NCBI RefSeq assembly: GCF_000003815.2 | Contig: NC_049992.1 | Span: 233,073-297,072, forward strand | DNA: 64,000 bases | DNA from: Branchiostoma floridae | Taxonomy: Eukaryota; Chordata; Leptocardii; Amphioxiformes; Branchiostomatidae | Reading direction: 5' to 3' | Shown: piece by piece, positions 11,701 to 20,000 of the stretch | Layout of the letters: the number at the start of each line of letters is the position of its first letter | Position numbering within the stretch: the first letter of the stretch is position 1 | Notes under the pieces: generated by a model | The model's input: only the letters and a program-made list of their open reading frames with translations | The model's database searches: none | What the model was told of the DNA's origin: nothing | Made by a program: the position numbers and the translations under genes

Positions 11701-13302
11701 CCTAACCTCTACTTGGAAAGTAGGTATTTAGCCGCCCAGAACCCAGAGGTTCAAATCCAGGCATGCTACTGATCCTGGGAAAGGCACTTCACACAACTTT
11801 TCTCACTCCCCCAGGTGTAAAAAAAATGGGTGCCTGACTTTAGTAGGGGAGGTAAAAGGCGGTAGACAGAGAAGGTTGGGCACCGTCTTCAAATACCTTG
11901 CTCTTGACACAGTGGATAACAACCCCACGGCCTCAAAAAGACTAGGGAACAACCTACCAACATGTGCCAAATGATGAAGGGAATTTCAAAGAACCAACAC
12001 TTTATCGATGCATTGGTCTTTATGTACATGTTTCGCATGCGCGTCGGCCCGGACTATCCCATTATCCATAAAGGGGGTTATTTCTACATGGCAACATTGA
12101 CACAGTGGATAACAACCCCGCGACCTACAAAAAGACTAGGGAACAAGCTACCTACATTTGCCTAACTATACCTATGCATGTTTCATAAGAATGTAGGGAA
12201 AGAGCAGGCTAGGAGACCTAGATTGAATGACGACATTGGAGAGCTTGTAAACAAATGTTGAGAGTAGACTAATCTCACCTATATACCGCATTTCATACAT
12301 TTTAATTGACGTTGTTGTTTTCTCACACAGGTATGATTCAAAATGGGTCAATAGTGATAAAAGGAATGTTCCTGTAGCTCAACTGCATAGAAACAGCCTC
12401 ACGGTTGAGCTTGTTGTTCCATCTAGTTGGTAACTGGTAGACCCCGGTTCGAATCCCGTGCAAAGAGCTATGTATGCACCACTTCAATGTTGTGACCGTG
12501 GCATCTGCCGATGATACTAAAATACTAGAATTTCCGCTGCAGTACCATGACGAGCCGCTTAGGATGCTTAAAACCTGACATTCCAAACACCAAGACAATC
12601 CATGCAGGTATTCTAAAGTTATCGAGTGGACACACGCGCGCACACCCTTATGTGCACACCCACTCACACATACATATGCATACACACACACTTATTCTTG
12701 GGGAAGGTAGTACTGATAAAGTATGGTGATACTTAATGAACAATACACATGATATTACAATATAACAATAATCATAAAGAATTTTAAAACCACTAACCTG
12801 ATGCGTGAGACCTGGAGACGTAGAGCGCGTTGGGGTGCAGTTGTCGCACGATCTCTGCCACTCCTGGCTGGCGAACTCCTCTCGCCACTTTTGATCTCTT
12901 CTGAACGGGAGGGTCCGGGGCCAGCGGCCGCCCGTTTGGTCCTGTGGTCCCGGGATCGTTGTTTGGCTCTTCTTCAGGGGCTGGGACGTCCCGGAATGGA
13001 TATATGTAGTCCTGAGGCCAATTTGGCATTTCAGCAACATGGACGGGAGAGTGGTGAGCCAGTTGCGGCTCGTTTGATCCACTGCGGCTGTTTTGTGGGT
13101 CGGGGTCGCCGTTGGGCTCTTTTTCAGGGGCTGGGACGTCCCGGAATGAATAGATGTAGTCTCGAGGCCAATTGGGCATCGCAGCAAGACGGACTGGATC
13201 GTCCTGGGCCGGGTGTCGCCCGTTTGGTCCTGCGGGCCCGGGTTCGTTGTTGGGGTCTGGGGGAGGAATCTGGGCGGGAGTGAGCGGAGTCTGTTGCGCC
13301 AT
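862..13302 (-). CDS. Gene A: type II membrane protein, coiled coil + PAN/apple + FAMeT domain
   Basis: Nine exons join in frame to 747 residues: 12798-13302, 10702-10788, 9761-9835, 7161-7250, 6357-6535, 5442-6081, 3823-4059, 2479-2715, 862-1055 (stop TAG at 862-864). All introns are GT-AG. The start is the ATG at 13302 in a strong context (GCCATGG) conserved in all copies, although the frame stays open upstream. Residues 1-168 are Pro-rich with two NWPxDYIY units. Three small exons (about 169-252) each encode an RLTRAYRW-like module. A fourth module runs into a hydrophobic helix (about 288-303) with basic residues on its N-terminal side and no signal peptide, hence type II topology. Residues 313-525 form a heptad coiled coil, 526-604 a Cys-rich PAN/apple domain, and 605-747 a FAMeT domain. 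Most introns are phase 1. This is the only copy with three free module exons. An innate recognition receptor is a reasonable guess, not shown. Confidence 0.82.
2395..2422. repeat. (CA)n microsatellite
   Basis: This is an uninterrupted CA dinucleotide run at the edge of a dispersed repeat (about 2220-2430). Related copies of that repeat, also with CA-rich ends, occur near 1540-1720, 12500-12700 and, in the opposite orientation, 28710-28930 and 40640-40880. Confidence 0.9.
2813..3297. mobile_element. TA-flanked inverted-repeat element in an intron of gene A
   Basis: The ends are inverted repeats. The left end reads CAGTTAAACCTGTATTAGCGG and the right end is its near-complement, ending ATAGACAGGTTTGACTG. 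Both are bordered by TA (2811-2812 and 3298-3299), as expected for Tc1/mariner-type target duplication. Internal GGCCAC-rich subrepeats recur. The homologous introns in C and D lack it. A longer near-identical stretch (about 2788-2812 and 3305-3333) also flanks it, so there was additional local duplication. No transposase is visible, so it is non-autonomous. Confidence 0.65.
3823..4059 (-). CDS. PAN/apple domain exon of gene A
   Basis: This symmetric phase-1 exon of 79 codons encodes a six-cysteine pattern: GDC, then LEDCAERC, HADC, KKC and KTMTC. The spacing fits PAN/apple folds, which bind protein or carbohydrate ligands in extracellular proteins. The adjoining coiled-coil exon ends in phase 1, so the domain can be inserted or removed without changing frame. 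D has an equivalent exon at 43012-43248. C has none, and B retains only a scar. Confidence 0.8.
4220..4690 (-). mobile_element. 3' fragment of a non-LTR retrotransposon
   Basis: Reading the minus strand, a short open frame (4631 to 4404) resembles the C-terminal tail of LINE reverse-transcriptase proteins (MMCSRYNVSRNELFTFLES). It is followed by a 3' end with GCGCAATAAAG near 4240. It is 5'-truncated and lies in the intron between the PAN and coiled-coil exons of gene A. Confidence 0.55.
4822..5243 (+). repeat. 56-bp tandem repeat, about 8 units
   Basis: Each unit carries ACCGCCCTTCGGCGTAACAC followed by a CTGTATCTGTATCTATATAG segment. Successive units start 56 bp apart and are nearly identical. 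Single units occur at about 43530-43590, 24715-24780 and 49450-49520, next to non-LTR-like or SINE-like tails, so the array is a local expansion of a dispersed element end. It lies in the intron between the coiled-coil and PAN exons. Confidence 0.9.
5442..6081 (-). CDS. Coiled-coil stalk exon of gene A
   Basis: One 640-base exon (phase 0 in, phase 1 out) encodes about 213 residues with a reiterated pattern SRLxDQVSTLEExLxSQSA, giving leucine/valine heptads. It would form an extended, probably oligomeric extracellular stalk directly after the membrane segment. Single-exon counterparts are at 20080-20716 (B), 43754-44386 (D, frameshifted) and 63184-63820 (E). In C the same stalk is split into three exons. 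Confidence 0.88.
6536..7160. other. Intron of gene A, no further gene seen
   Basis: The intron separates the transmembrane exon from the third module exon. Two diverged direct repeats (about 6550-6720 and 6750-6900, around GATCAAATTATGATACAATA) suggest an internal duplication, consistent with the extra module exon present only in this gene. Confidence 0.5.
7251..9100. other. Long intron of gene A, no gene recognised
   Basis: No coding exon, RNA gene or clear element was recognised. Short open frames occur on both strands without domain features or conservation in the sister units. Confidence 0.4.
9118..9690 (+). repeat. About 150-bp degenerate tandem repeat, 4 units
   Basis: Units begin with TCAAGTTCAA at about 9120, 9269, 9419 and 9570, giving a 148-152 bp period. 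Each then has a GGCCCAAAATCAA segment and a CCAAATATCATCG-like segment. The latter resembles the dispersed repeat found at 2280-2340 and 28760-28860, so this looks like an old tandem amplification of that family inside the intron before exon 3. Confidence 0.65.
10380..10540. repeat. Palindromic dispersed element with hairpin core
   Basis: Two arms face each other. The left arm runs from AACTGGATAAAACTGG through CATCACTCTTCTT; the right arm is its inverse, from AAGAAGAGTGATGGATGTCA to TTTATCCAGTTG. Copies are at about 22310-22440, 45950-46085 and 61500-61612, in the matching intron position of B, D and E. Half-copies lie at about 430-470, 15130-15200, 27640-27710 and 39570-39640. Confidence 0.7.
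11527..11722. mobile_element. Foldback element with 9-bp target duplication
   Basis: The element is almost wholly palindromic: TACTCTCCAAGCAGAGGTTAG at the left is matched by its inverse at the right end. It is bordered by GGTATTTAG at 11518-11526 and 11723-11731. The equivalent site in the B unit (about 24570) has a single GGTATTTAG and no insert. D has the same insert at 48417-48600. The 9-bp duplication resembles Mutator-type transposition; no transposase is present. Confidence 0.85.
11732..11960 (+). mobile_element. SINE-like repeat
   Basis: The sequence has a pol III B-box-like AGAGGTTCAAATCCAG, a GGGAAAGGCACTT core and a CCCAGGTGTAAAA segment, followed by about 120 bp shared between copies. 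Related copies are at about 24583-24700, 48610-48840 and 49328-49450 (plus), and about 18000-18250 and 34930-35095 (minus). Confidence 0.6.
12369..12475 (+). mobile_element. tRNA-derived SINE-like head
   Basis: It has an A-box-like TGTAGCTCAACTGC and a B-box GGTTCGAATCCC about 75 bp apart. The segment between does not fold as a proper cloverleaf, so this is a tRNA-derived repeat rather than a tRNA gene. Copies at about 25271-25378, 35970-36075 and 50012-50110 lie in intron 1 of B, C and D. Confidence 0.6.
12798..13302 (-). CDS. Exon 1 of gene A: Pro-rich cytoplasmic tail with NWPxDYIY repeats
   Basis: The 168-codon first coding exon ends in phase 1 at donor GTTAGT. It contains two units of about 45 residues, each with a DPN/PNG-rich linker, (A/H)DDPVRLAAMP-like segment and NWPxDYIYxFRDVPAPE. 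It closes with a basic conserved segment (RQPGVAEIVRQLHPNALYVS) found in all four full copies. The paired tyrosines in each unit could be phosphorylation sites; that is inference. The plus-strand open frame opposite (12801-13283) is an antisense shadow. Confidence 0.8.
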
Positions 13303-13819
13303 GGCAGCAGGACTCACCGAATGATTTACACGCGGTGTTTCGTCGTTTTCGCAATGCAGACGTAATTTAATTTTCTCGTTGCTTCTACCCCACTGCACAG
13401 AATAAGGCGTTCATATTAACATAACTTGCGAGATCAGAACTTTTGATGCCATGTTTGAAGTCAGAACAAACAGCTAAGAATCAGAGAAAGGGTAGAATAC
13501 TAGTACAAACATTTAATCACCCCCCAAAAATACGACTGTTTACAAAGGCGACTAAGACTCAACAATCCTAAACAAGTTTGGACTTCATCTTGCTGCTTGT
13601 CCAGAGGTGAATAAAGTATCTTCTTCGCTTCTTCGTCTTGTGAGTATGCAAATCCAATTTTAGGCAAGGAAACAAAAGTTTTCAGCGATCACAAAGACGA
13701 CTTTAAAGACCCTGCTACACACTGTACGTTTCATCAGTAACTTATGATTATTTAGATTCAAAAGAAGGCCAAGACAATTAAACGGTGTTGTTTTCGTGAG
13801 CACGTTTTTTTTTCAGTCT

Positions 13820-13850
13820 CAACCAATCAGGGACGTCACGTCACAGACAT
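13820..13850 (-). promoter_or_regulatory. Conserved CRE-like / CCAAT promoter block of gene A
   Basis: About 520 bp upstream of the start codon, CCAATCAGGGACGTCACGTC reads on the minus strand as two CRE-like TGACGTC/TGACGTG half-sites next to an inverted CCAAT box. The block recurs upstream of B (26443-26465), C (38368-38388) and D (51538-51556), with the CRE-like part kept in each. This suggests CREB/ATF- and NF-Y-type control, but no transcription start was mapped. Confidence 0.45.
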
Positions 13851-13929
13851 ATTCATGAGAACAGAGTTTCAACTGAGGGGGTGCCCACATATGCATTGTT
13901 TGTTTTGGGTGGGGATTCTACAGAAGCAA

Positions 13930-14600
13930 GCCTGATGAAGTTCAAAGATGTGTTAGATCTTTGGGCAGGACTTCATGGAGCCGGTCAGTTATCTCTGATG
14001 CCTTCCAATGATTCTTAAAGATTTATTATAACCTTTGATCTTTCTATGGCCTCCAATGTATTTCAATGATCTAGAAAGTCTTCCGATGATCTCAAAGATC
14101 TTTCATTGATATCCAAAATCTTTCATTGATCCCCAATGGTCTTTCAGTGATCACCAATGTCCTTTAATGATCTGTTTACATATGATTGTTTTAACGGTCT
14201 TTAAATGATTTCTAATATCTTCCAACGATCTCAGAGGCCTCCCGATGAGCTCAAAGTTCTTTAATCAATTTCCAAAGTATTTCAATATTCTTTTAGGTTT
14301 TCCAATGATATTTAAGTAACAAATGAGTCAGGGTTGCTAATCCTTATTTGTGCTGTGTTTGCTTCTATAGGCCATGTGCCTGATCCAAATACGTAAATAA
14401 AAACTGTATAGTCTCTCAGAAAAAAAAAAAACGTTTTACCCCCTACAAGACTTTCCCGTGTACGATTAATCATCTCCAAGGTCTTCCAATTATCTTTGAA
14501 CGACCCCAAAAGGGTCTTTCAATGGTCTTTAAGGTCTTGAATTTATCTTCATAGTCTTTCAAAAATCTTGTAGATTTTCCAATGATCTTTCAGTAACCCA
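13930..14600. repeat. Degenerate about 20-bp repeats upstream of gene A
   Basis: Loose repeats of a TTTCAATGATCTCCAA-like word fill this stretch. Matching stretches lie upstream of B (about 26580-27080), C (about 38520-39000) and, shorter, D (51650-51850). They belong to the duplicated unit and resemble an eroded minisatellite. Confidence 0.6.
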
Positions 14601-14799
14601 TGAGTCAGGGGCGCTTGTCTGTTTTACAATAGTCCGGGTCTCGTGTGAATATTTATTCGGCCTTGCTGATTCTATTACATGGAAGGCATCCTCGCGCTTA
14701 TAAATTTTCATCCGTTTATTAAAGACGTTTTGAACCATACTATAAAGCAGCTGCAAAATGGGCAGATTCATACCGGAAATTGTGATCAAATATCCTTTA

Positions 14800-16200
14800 T
14801 TCAAATTAGTTCAAAATGTTCCAAAACCCACATGATCACTTGTCCGTGACATTGGCTATACAGTAACACTCATACAAAGCACTAACGATGTAGTAAGCAA
14901 ATATTGATGAATATATTGTGAATTGAGCAACCTCACAATTTTGTTGACACCTTGGTTTTCTGTTCACAAAAAATAATCATGCTTTTTCCTAATATTCAAA
15001 AAAAGCTGGATTAAGTGTGATATACATAACTCTACAATTGCTAAAACTTGACATCATGAAGATCAACAATGCATTTGTGCGAAATTCACAGTCAAATACA
15101 GTAAACATCCAGGTAAACAGTCTACACCTGGATAAGAGTCAGAAATTACTTCTGGACGTTTTGAGTGACATCCATCACTCTTCCTCTGTGTCACTAGAAT
15201 GGACTGGCAGAATACAAGTACAGCTAACTGGAAAATTCAGTTGAACATGTCAAATTCATTGATTATACCTCGTGAGGATCGTTTGCAAATGTCACTCAAA
15301 TGTAAATGTTTTTTGATTGCTCTGCCATCTCCAGCAGTGACTCTTGAAAAGTATGGTAACAGCAAATGCTAAAGTCATCTTAGAAAGTCTCACAGCATCG
15401 AACATGTAGACTACGACTGTCTGCTTCTCACTAGTAAAAGGAACTCCTAACAGTAATACTAACAGAATTTGAGTGTTTCATGCAAAACTTTAAGTTGTAT
15501 CGTAAATGATATGAGATTAAAACTAGATCGCTTCTGCTACATTGCGATCAACATTGACAACATTCTCCATTTAAACTCTGGTTTCATAAACCCTACAAGG
15601 TACATGTATTGGTTTGACTTGTAAGTGCATTCAAGCTGCAATTAGATAAGTGTTTTTTTTTCTCTTTCTTCAACCATGAAGCCCTGTCATACATAGCTGA
15701 GCATGGGCACTGATTTTCCAGACCATGGTTGGGAGTCAGTCGTGAGCAAGGCCATCAGTGGTTGGGAGTTGGTCGGTCGGCGAGGTTGTCTACTTGTCTG
15801 TAAAATCGTCTACTGCGCCAGCCAGCTTTCCCGAAGGTCAGCCTTGTTCCCCTTTACCTTCTCCTAATTAAGAAGAGTATGTAATGAATGCAATATACGA
15901 GGCTCAATACTGACATTACAGCGAAGAAACATATTTTATACTAACAAACTTTCCTCAGCTTCATCAATGCATCTAATAGTAGTATACAGTCTTGACTTCA
16001 ACAAAGTCAAAAACTTTCATTATGTGTTTAGAAAAACAAAGGTGTATAACTATAAGCACGGCCAACTTTAAATGGATAAATGAAAACTTTACCCATAGTC
16101 CCACGTTGTTCCAAAGTATGTGCCAACCACATACATCTGGATTATTACTAAGATGCCTAATTAAGGCCACAGCAAGTAAACTGACATCCTATGCAGAGTG
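14800..16200. other. Intergenic copy of family 3' flank (B unit)
   Basis: This stretch aligns with 27290-28700 (C unit) and 39190-40640 (D unit). The match stops near 16160, before the position where C and D carry their FAMeT exons. No FAMeT exon is present here; the F5/8C exon follows instead. No terminal exon for gene B was confidently found in it. Confidence 0.55.
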
Positions 16201-16259
16201 CAAAAATAATGAGATAGCGCGATGAAAAAGAAGACGGATGTTTGTCGAGGATTGAGGTG

Positions 16260-16261
<2 letters not shown>

Positions 16262-16321
<60 letters not shown>
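16262..16321. repeat. (GT)n microsatellite
   Basis: About 30 uninterrupted GT units lie between the gene B 3' flank homology and the F5/8C exon, close to the point where unit homology breaks. Confidence 0.95.
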
Positions 16322-16324
<3 letters not shown>

Positions 16325-16630
16325 AAAAATAACTACAAATGGCTGGAAATTATGCAAATTAGGAGGTCATTTGCATAGTTAATGAGAATATTTGATCATA
16401 GCATTTTTGTCCATGTATCCTTGTCCTGACAAAGTTTGTGAAAGTCATTTCCTTGGGCAGAATTACAAACGGAAGTTCTGTTGCAGTACGAAGGAAAGTG
16501 GACATTGACCTTAGTTTTCCTCAGACCTACCTACATACCACCTAGACCTTCCCCTGAAGTTATATGCTTATCACAAATAAATAGGCCACGAGACACACAT
16601 TTTCATGGAGTAAATTATACTTTGTCTTAC

Positions 16631-17053
16631 CTGGTGGGACTCCGTAGAAGTTCAGTTCTCTGAGGTATGGCTGAAAGCCCTTGTGGGTCTCAGTGACCAA
16701 GAACCTCCAGTACCGCGCTGTTCCCTGGAACCCGCCGAACTCTTGACGCTGGTCCGTCCCACCCGGCACGTTGGGAAAGGATGTGACGTCCGCCCAGCTG
16801 TACGGACTACCTACCTGCGACGTTTGCAACTTGAAGGCTGCAATGTCATGCCAGGTGTCTCCGTATTGTTCGATTGCGATGCGGATCAGGGTTGCGGGCC
16901 CTGTTAGGTCCAGAGCAATGTACCAGTTGTTGTAGTACTGTGGCACACCATGGGGGTTCCAGAATGTTGCGTAGCTCCCATCCAGGGCTTGAGCAGGATC
17001 ACCTCCGCCGGTGTAGTCCACAACCCATGACGAATCCAGTGCAAGCCAATCAC
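16631..17053 (-). CDS. F5/8 type C (discoidin) domain exon of gene B
   Basis: This symmetric phase-1 exon has 141 codons. Visible family features are ALDGSYATFWNP near the start, the WYIALDLTGPATLIRIAIEQ strand, then ARYWRFLVTE and YLRELNFYG at the end. Discoidin domains bind glycans, phospholipids or collagen. The usual terminal cysteine pair is absent, as in some invertebrate members. The exon sits where sister genes have FAMeT exons. Confidence 0.88.
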
Positions 17054-20000
17054 CTGGGGAGGAGGACGCATATCATTAAAGCTAAGGGCACAACCCGCCG
17101 TACGTGCAAATACGTGCTGTCTACGTGCCAAAACGTGGGCAATCTTTTGGGATCCGTAAGTGGTAAGTACCGCCTCCGTACGAACTCGTAGGGAATTCGA
17201 CGGATTTTGGAGCACGCAGACACGCCGTAGAACTTTACGTACAGTCAAAACTTTGTGTTGCCGTGTTGACGTACTTCCTCCCTGCTCTTGCCAGTCGTTC
17301 CCCACGTTTTCAGAATTACGTGGCGGATGTGCCCCCCCCCAAAAAAAAACGTACGGACAAATTGCACGTACGGCGGGTTGTGCCCTTAGCTTCTTTAAGG
17401 CTGCCTCACCGTCAACTAAAGTGCGCCGAAAATAACAACCTGCGCATGATACACTTAAGTGCGACTTATTTGATTTCTTTGACCTCAAAGAATTTCTAGA
17501 CGTCTTCCCGCCATCTTAACACCAGAGAGCGTTGAGGAAAATTCACTTAACGCTGCGAAAGCCCTGAAATCCCTGTTTTTGAGCATCCCAATCTTGGGAG
17601 TTTGACTTTTACACATGATGTTACTTTCTCCTGTCAATGTGATGACCATAACTGCACAAAAGCAATTGGTCCCGATGGAATATCTTCTGCCGCGCACATG
17701 GTAGAACCTCGAGGGCTTCGAGAGTAGGTCAAAAAGTGATGCCAATGGTTTTACAAGAGGCTCATTTTTTTCATCAAATGAGTCGAAATTTAACACAAAG
17801 GTATAGGTATATTGTTATTGGATGGGCCGACTATTCTCTCTTGGCAACCAGGGGCTGAATTGCGAGGAGCTTACAATAGGCGGGGCTAAATCGCAAGGGT
17901 ATGGAGCTAGCTGCCATTTGGCGCCACTCAGCTGGGTGACCTCAATACGACAGAAATTACCCTAGGTGCGGCCAAGGGACTGTAGGTTTTGAACCACTCA
18001 CATCGCACCATCGCACGTGTGGTGGGTTCTTTAGCGTGCCTGGGTATGGCTCTCCCGGGGGGATCCCCAGACAAGGGACCTCCATTTTACGTTCTATCCG
18101 AGGGACGGCCCTAGCCGAAGTACTTATTTTCACCTGAGTAAAGTGAGGAAAGCCGAAGTGCCTTTCCCAAGGGCACAAGATCGGTGAAACGCAGCCGGAT
18201 TCGAACTCGGTCACCAGAAGCAAACACGCTGCCGCTGTGCCACCCGATCTCACAAATTAGATATGAAAATATCTCAATTTGCTGTTGAGATTTTTTGATG
18301 AGCGACTGAGATTACCCTCAGTTGTTCTTATACAAATCTTTTACATATATTTTATGAGATCGGTGTTAGAGTAAGGCTCCCCCGTCTGAGGTGGCCTCCC
18401 ACGCTGTCTGTCCACTTGGAACGATCCATCCTCCTACGCACGGCCCCCAACGGCACTAGCTGACTGCCTGTTGGGGCCCTGCTGTCTGGAGGCCCACCAG
18501 CGGTCACTGTGAGCGTCGCCACAAACCAGCTGTCAGCGCGTCAGAGACTAGGCCTTTCTTGGCCTTTTTGTTTTCGAAAGGGATCTCGCAAAGGCCTGAT
18601 TGGGCGCTGATTGGCTGATTCCCATATAAGGGTAAGCTCATTAATGTTTCTAAGCAGGGTGGTCAGTAACTCATCTGAGTGCTCCAGACAGCAGAGGTGA
18701 CCACAAGGAGTTTCGACACGACTGTGGTCCCTCTGCGTAGGAGAATGGGAACGAGAATGGGTCTCAGGATATGTGGATTGCCGTATCTTCCCTTCAGTCT
18801 AGGAGAAGGGAGGCTTCAGTTAGCGAACTGAGTAGGAGACTCACATTTTTATGGGGGAAATTATATTTTGTCTAACCTGATAAGACTCCGTAGAGATTCA
18901 GTTCTTTATAGAAAGATATGAGAGGGTTTGACTTGTAGGTAGGCGTAGAAACACCAGCCCCAAAGTCGTGTTAAGTGCCTTATCAAAGGGCACAACGTCG
19001 ATCCAGCACCACCAGGGTTCGAACCCATGATCTTGCATGCATCCACTAGCGTAGTCATTATTTTCATTCGGCCGTATTGTAGATATGGTACGGAGTGAAA
19101 ATATTGTACTCGTTATGTTTCTTATTTCTTTCTTTCTCCTGTCAAATCTTCAAAATGATTCATCTCCGTCGTGCCTGGACCAAAAGACCTGACATTTTCC
19201 ACAGGGGTAGAGTAGGTCAATACCACCAGGCGTTTTTTTTTTTTTGTAGACCAAAATTGAATATTTTTGCCTCCTGTACCCTTGTATTAAAACCTGAAAT
19301 GACCTGAAAGATACAGAGGTGCCTTGATCATATGCCCATATAGATTAAATAACATTTTTGGCATACTTTACAACAAATGCTTAACTTTGCTAGTTTTTCT
19401 GGCCATTTTTTTAATGAGAAGACATTTTTTATAACCAAATGACCTGAAATTTGAACATATGCGCACATGGATTCAATAACATTATTCGCATACAGTACAG
19501 CATAATGCTTCATTTTGCGTTTTCCCCCATTTTAAGACCGAAAAAAGACACCTTTTTCACAACCAGATGACCTACATTTTGGTACAGAGGTGCACTAAAT
19601 AGGTACTCAAATGACCCATGAATAATGCGTGCCATGAACCACTTCAAAATGATTTAGTATGATTTTTTGGGTCATCTTTTTCAATGGCCAGAGGCTGTCT
19701 TGCAGGTGCAGGCCTGCTGATATCCATGACGGAATGAAATAGGCAGCCAATGTCGCAATGACCTAGCCTAACTCAATATCAGGAGTATTCGGCAGGCAAT
19801 CAGCGAGCCTGGTGTTATCAGCAAGAGGCCATTTTCCAATGGCCGGAGGATTGAGGATTTTGGAACACTCTATTGTTGCATCGGAGTAAGATGGCTGAAA
19901 TATGCTGTATTTGCCCTCGAGCAAATGTCGGCCTTGCTAGTTAAATTATTATTTCCGGAGTTGCCCATTGCAGTGTCGATCTGTGTTTTTTCCACTATTA

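Noticed and set aside
12369-12475. Possible tRNA gene (A and B boxes)
   Set aside because: The B box is good but the stems do not pair as a cloverleaf, and copies recur at the same intron place in the duplicated units; it is a tRNA-derived repeat.
12801-13283. Long plus-strand open frame opposite exon 1 of gene A (also opposite B, C and D)
   Set aside because: It is antisense to a Pro/Asn-rich coding exon whose codon bias leaves the reverse frame open. It has no splice context and no recognisable domain.
16104-16170. Possible extra exon (DVCGWHILWNN) 3' of the F5/8C exon of gene B
   Set aside because: An acceptor-like CCAG precedes it, but the same text in C and D runs into a dispersed repeat with no consistent donor or stop.
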